Shown here: positions 61,312 to 64,000 of the stretch, one piece after another | Layout of the letters: each line of letters starts with the position of its first letter | How positions within the stretch are numbered: position 1 is the stretch's first letter | Assembly (NCBI GenBank): GCA_032229975.1 | Contig: JAVXVG010000015.1 | Location: forward strand, 1 to 64,000 | Direction: 5' to 3' | DNA: 64,000 bases | From: JAIVGV01 sp032229975 | Lineage (GTDB): Bacteria > Acidobacteriota > Blastocatellia > Pyrinomonadales > Pyrinomonadaceae | Made by a program: the position numbers and the translations under genes | The notes under the pieces: generated by a model | Database searches by the model: none | Told to the model about the DNA's origin: nothing | What the model saw: the letters and a program-made list of their open reading frames with translations, nothing else

Positions 61312-61633
61312 ACCTTCGCGCGGAAGGTCTCGTAGCAAGACTCGGCTGGCGAAATTAGTCGAGACGACGGCAGGCCCGCCGCGTGTGGCCTGTCAACGGA
61401 CGGATAAATGCCGCTGGTAGGGACTTCACTCCCTCCTGCTTCACCTGTCCTCCATCTCCATAACAGACGAATCTCCTTCCACGAATGAATCGAGCATTGG
61501 CTCGAAGTGCGGTAGCTCTGTCTTCAAGACGGTCGCCTCCGCAGCTACCTTCACAGTTACATAGCATAGGAATCGCGCCCCCGGCAGGCGATTGAGAGTA
61601 CTTATTTCTTCGTGAAGGGCCGGAAGAAAACGG
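61312..61633. other. Intergenic region before the M28 gene
   Basis: This 322-bp gap has no supported gene; the antisense frame within it has no family features and no ribosome binding site. It probably holds the M28 promoter or a leader. Confidence 0.4.
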
Positions 61634-64000
61634 ATGCAATCGACACATCCAATCTCAGAGCCCGGGACTCACCGGACGCCTCAGAGAAGCTCCTTAGCTA
61701 AGCGCTGGGCAACGCTATTATTCATCATCCTAGCGGTTCTGCTTGCGCTTCGGCAGCACATCCCGCCATCGGCGGCTGGCATTGATGCTCCGGCATCGGA
61801 GTTCTCGTCGGCGCGTGCCCGCCACCACGTGGAGGCGTTAGCCGCCGTGCCGCGCCCCATCGGTTCGCCTGCACACGTTGCGGCCCGTGACTATCTGGTT
61901 GGCGAGTTCAAACGGCTGGGGATGTACGTCGAAGTGCAGAAGACAGAAGGCGTCAGTACGAAAATGGCTGCTAACGTCTTCGGGGCAGCATCAGTTGAAA
62001 ACATCATAGCGCGCATGAAGGGGAGCGCGGGCGGGCGCGGCGTCCTGCTGGTTGCACATTACGACTCCGTGCCGACATCGAGGGGGGCCGGTGACGATGC
62101 GAGCGGCGTGGCGGCCCTGCTCGAAACAGCGAGGGCTTTGAATGCCGGGGCCGCCCCACTGCACGACGTGATCTTCCTTCTCACCGACAGCGAGGAGACG
62201 GGGCTACTCGGCGCAAGGGCCTTCGTCAAAGAGCACCCTTGGGTGAATGATGTCGGCGTGGCGCTCAACTTCGACGCGCGCGGACACGGCGGCCCCGTCA
62301 TCATGTTCGAGACGAGCTCCGGCAATCAGCGATTGATTCGAGAGTTCGCCGCCGCTGCTCCTTACCCGGTGGCTACCTCACTAAGCTACGAGATTTACAA
62401 ACTCCTGCCGAACGAGACGGATATGACGGTCTTCAAGGAGAAGGGTCTGAACGGGCTTAACTTCGCATACATTGATGGTGTTACTCATTACCATACGATG
62501 CTTGACACGCTCGCGAACCTTGACGAGAGGAGCCTTCAACACCAGGGAACATACGCTCTCTCTCTGGCCCGCCATCTCGGCGGCGACGAAAACACGGGTG
62601 GTGAAAAGCGAGACGCAGTCTACTTCGACCTCTTCGGCAGACTCCTCTTCGTATACTCCGAAAAGTGGATCGTGCCGCTCCTGCTTGTAGTCGCACTGGC
62701 CTTCGGCACGGTGACTTTGGTGGCGCTCAGGAACGGCCACTTAACAGTCGGCGGTATGGCTGCGGGCGCATTAGCTTTCCTCCTCAATGCAGCACTGACA
62801 ACGGGGCTGGTCTGGTTCCTGTGGCAAGTCGTCGAGACATTGCGGCAGACTTCGGCGGGCAAGACGCGGGCCGACTCTTACCATCAGAACATCTACCTGC
62901 TCGGTCTCGTATTGTGCGGAATCGCCGCGACGTTGGCGTTCTACTTGCTCTTCCGAAAGAAACTCCGTGTGCAGAATCTGGCCTTCGGTGGCGTCATGTG
63001 GTGGCTCATCTTGGCCGCCCTCACGAGCTTCTTCGTGCCGGGGGCGAGTTACCTGTTTGTCTGGCCGCTTCTGTTCAGTCTCATCACGCTGGGACTGCTG
63101 TTCAGCGCAAGGGGTTGGGAGGTGGCCCCCGCGAAAAATCTGGCAACGATATGGCTGTGCGCGCTGCCGGGGATATTTCTGCTGGTGCCAGTTGTCTCAT
63201 TGATCTTCGCGGCACTGGGATTCGGGGCGGTGGTCGTCATGGCTTTGATGCTGGCGTTGCTTGGCGGTCTGCTGGTGCCGCAGCTTGAGGTAATACTTGG
63301 CGGGCGGGCCTGGCCATTACTCGCGACGGCGGCGGCAGTCGGGGTGATGCTGTTATTGACCGGAGGGTACATTTCGCATTTCGATGAGCAGCACCCGCGT
63401 CAGACAAATGTTTTTTACGCACTCGACGGTGACGCGAAGAAGGCCGTCTGGGCCAGCAGCGAGACGGGGAACGGGACGGATGAATGGGAGACGCGATTCC
63501 TCTCACAAGGCTCTACGAAGGGTTCTCTCGCCGAATATGTGCCGCAGCGTCATCTGATCTTCACGAGCAACTCCGCCCCTGTGCAGCCTCTCGCGCCGCC
63601 GGAGATCGCGCTGCTCGACGAGGCGTTGGCTGACGGGACGCGAACTCTGCGTCTGCGTGTCAAATCAGCGAGGCAGGCACCCGTCCTGATGCTCCAAGTG
63701 GTCGGCGACGCGACGGTGTTGGAGGCAGCTGTCGACGATAAGAGAATTGAACTCGGCCAGCAGGCGAGGCCCTCGGCAGATCAGCCGAACTGGCGTTTGC
63801 AATATTACGCGCCGCCCCCAGAAGGCGTAGTCGTGATGCTCAAAGTGAACTCTACAGGGCCGCTCCAGTTACAGGTGATCGACCGCTCCTATGGACTACC
63901 AGAGTTGTCCGGCGTCTCTCTGAACCAGCGTCCCGCATGGCTGATTCCCGCGCCGTGGCAGCTTTATAGCGACCAGACGCTCGTGGACAAAACCTTCACC
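61634..64000 (+). CDS. M28 family zinc aminopeptidase with membrane segments (partial)
   Basis: The frame is open from ATG 61634 to the end of the window (789 codons, no stop reached). It has one amino-terminal membrane segment (about 24-39) and the M28 peptidase domain with zinc-binding residues AHYDS (His142, Asp144), GDDASG (Asp154), TDSEETG, NFDARG and YHTMLDT. Several hydrophobic helices follow (about 340-600), then a beta-rich, partly lumenal tail. This is like the large membrane-embedded M28 peptidases of the ER metallopeptidase type. It likely acts on peptides at the outer face of the inner membrane. GGAAG precedes the start. Its right end is unknown. Confidence 0.88.
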   Translation, partial: MQSTHPISEPGTHRTPQRSSLAKRWATLLFIILAVLLALRQHIPPSAAGIDAPASEFSSARARHHVEALAAVPRPIGSPAHVAARDYLVGEFKRLGMYVEVQKTEGVSTKMAANVFGAASVENIIARMKGSAGGRGVLLVAHYDSVPTSRGAGDDASGVAALLETARALNAGAAPLHDVIFLLTDSEETGLLGARAFVKEHPWVNDVGVALNFDARGHGGPVIMFETSSGNQRLIREFAAAAPYPVATSLSYEIYKLLPNETDMTVFKEKGLNGLNFAYIDGVTHYHTMLDTLANLDERSLQHQGTYALSLARHLGGDENTGGEKRDAVYFDLFGRLLFVYSEKWIVPLLLVVALAFGTVTLVALRNGHLTVGGMAAGALAFLLNAALTTGLVWFLWQVVETLRQTSAGKTRADSYHQNIYLLGLVLCGIAATLAFYLLFRKKLRVQNLAFGGVMWWLILAALTSFFVPGASYLFVWPLLFSLITLGLLFSARGWEVAPAKNLATIWLCALPGIFLLVPVVSLIFAALGFGAVVVMALMLALLGGLLVPQLEVILGGRAWPLLATAAAVGVMLLLTGGYISHFDEQHPRQTNVFYALDGDAKKAVWASSETGNGTDEWETRFLSQGSTKGSLAEYVPQRHLIFTSNSAPVQPLAPPEIALLDEALADGTRTLRLRVKSARQAPVLMLQVVGDATVLEAAVDDKRIELGQQARPSADQPNWRLQYYAPPPEGVVVMLKVNSTGPLQLQVIDRSYGLPELSGVSLNQRPAWLIPAPWQLYSDQTLVDKTFT

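Noticed and set aside
61355..61648. Minus-strand 97-aa open frame upstream of the M28 gene
   Set aside because: It has no ribosome binding site, overlaps the M28 start, and its sequence shows no family features; it is probably a shadow frame.

Overview
The window looks like a chromosomal segment from a GC-rich, Gram-negative-type bacterium. The gene set suggests an acidobacterium-like lineage, possibly Blastocatellia: a sortilin/BNR-type exported protein, TPR lipoproteins, GlgB beside a DUF3536 GH57 enzyme, an UpxY/RfaH-type NusG paralogue, and many TTG/GTG starts with AG-rich ribosome binding sites. This taxonomic reading is an inference from gene content; no rRNA or tRNA gene is visible to confirm it.

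From 1 to 45.6 kb the sequence is mostly ordinary GC-rich chromosome. It encodes the housekeeping sigma factor (rpoD), glycogen branching and GH57 enzymes, RNase Z, RecN, the ABC-F factor EttA, several transporters (two MFS, MATE, DMT), TPR lipoproteins, peptidases and many small conserved or unknown proteins. One AT-rich patch at about 1.9-3.4 kb breaks the pattern. It holds a RibD/DHFR-like reductase and a small membrane protein on either side of a degenerate integron attC-like hairpin, and so looks like relic gene cassettes. A quasi-palindromic repeat beside it recurs at 33.76 kb. A carboxy-terminal remnant of an M20 peptidase lies at 33.4 kb.

From about 45.7 to 58.8 kb lies a lower-GC accessory island with plasmid-like maintenance genes. 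A three-gene operon encodes a small MerR/excisionase-type HTH protein, a ParA ATPase, and a winged-helix/zinc-finger protein whose gene contains three clusters of the palindrome ACTAGT, mostly spaced 9 bp apart. Two paralogous ParB-like or KorB-like proteins of unknown function follow. Two homologous iteron arrays (CATAAAGTG spaced 21 and 22 bp) lie upstream of the parA operon and of the larger paralogue. A second AT-rich repeat family sits just upstream of the smaller paralogue and recurs at 58.77 kb. The island also carries a tyrosine recombinase and a 1000-aa PD-(D/E)XK-NACHT protein that is probably an anti-phage defence factor. A 3.6-kb IS1595-family transposon bounded by a perfect 28-bp inverted repeat carries a Dam-like adenine methylase, a ParB-domain protein and a small basic protein as passengers. 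A frameshifted, truncated IS982-type transposase lies at the island's right edge.

From 59.4 to 64 kb the window returns to a Crp/Fnr regulator, a striking 23-bp perfect hairpin, a specialised NusG (UpxY/RfaH-like) of the kind that heads surface-polysaccharide loci, and an M28 metallopeptidase with membrane segments that runs off the right end.
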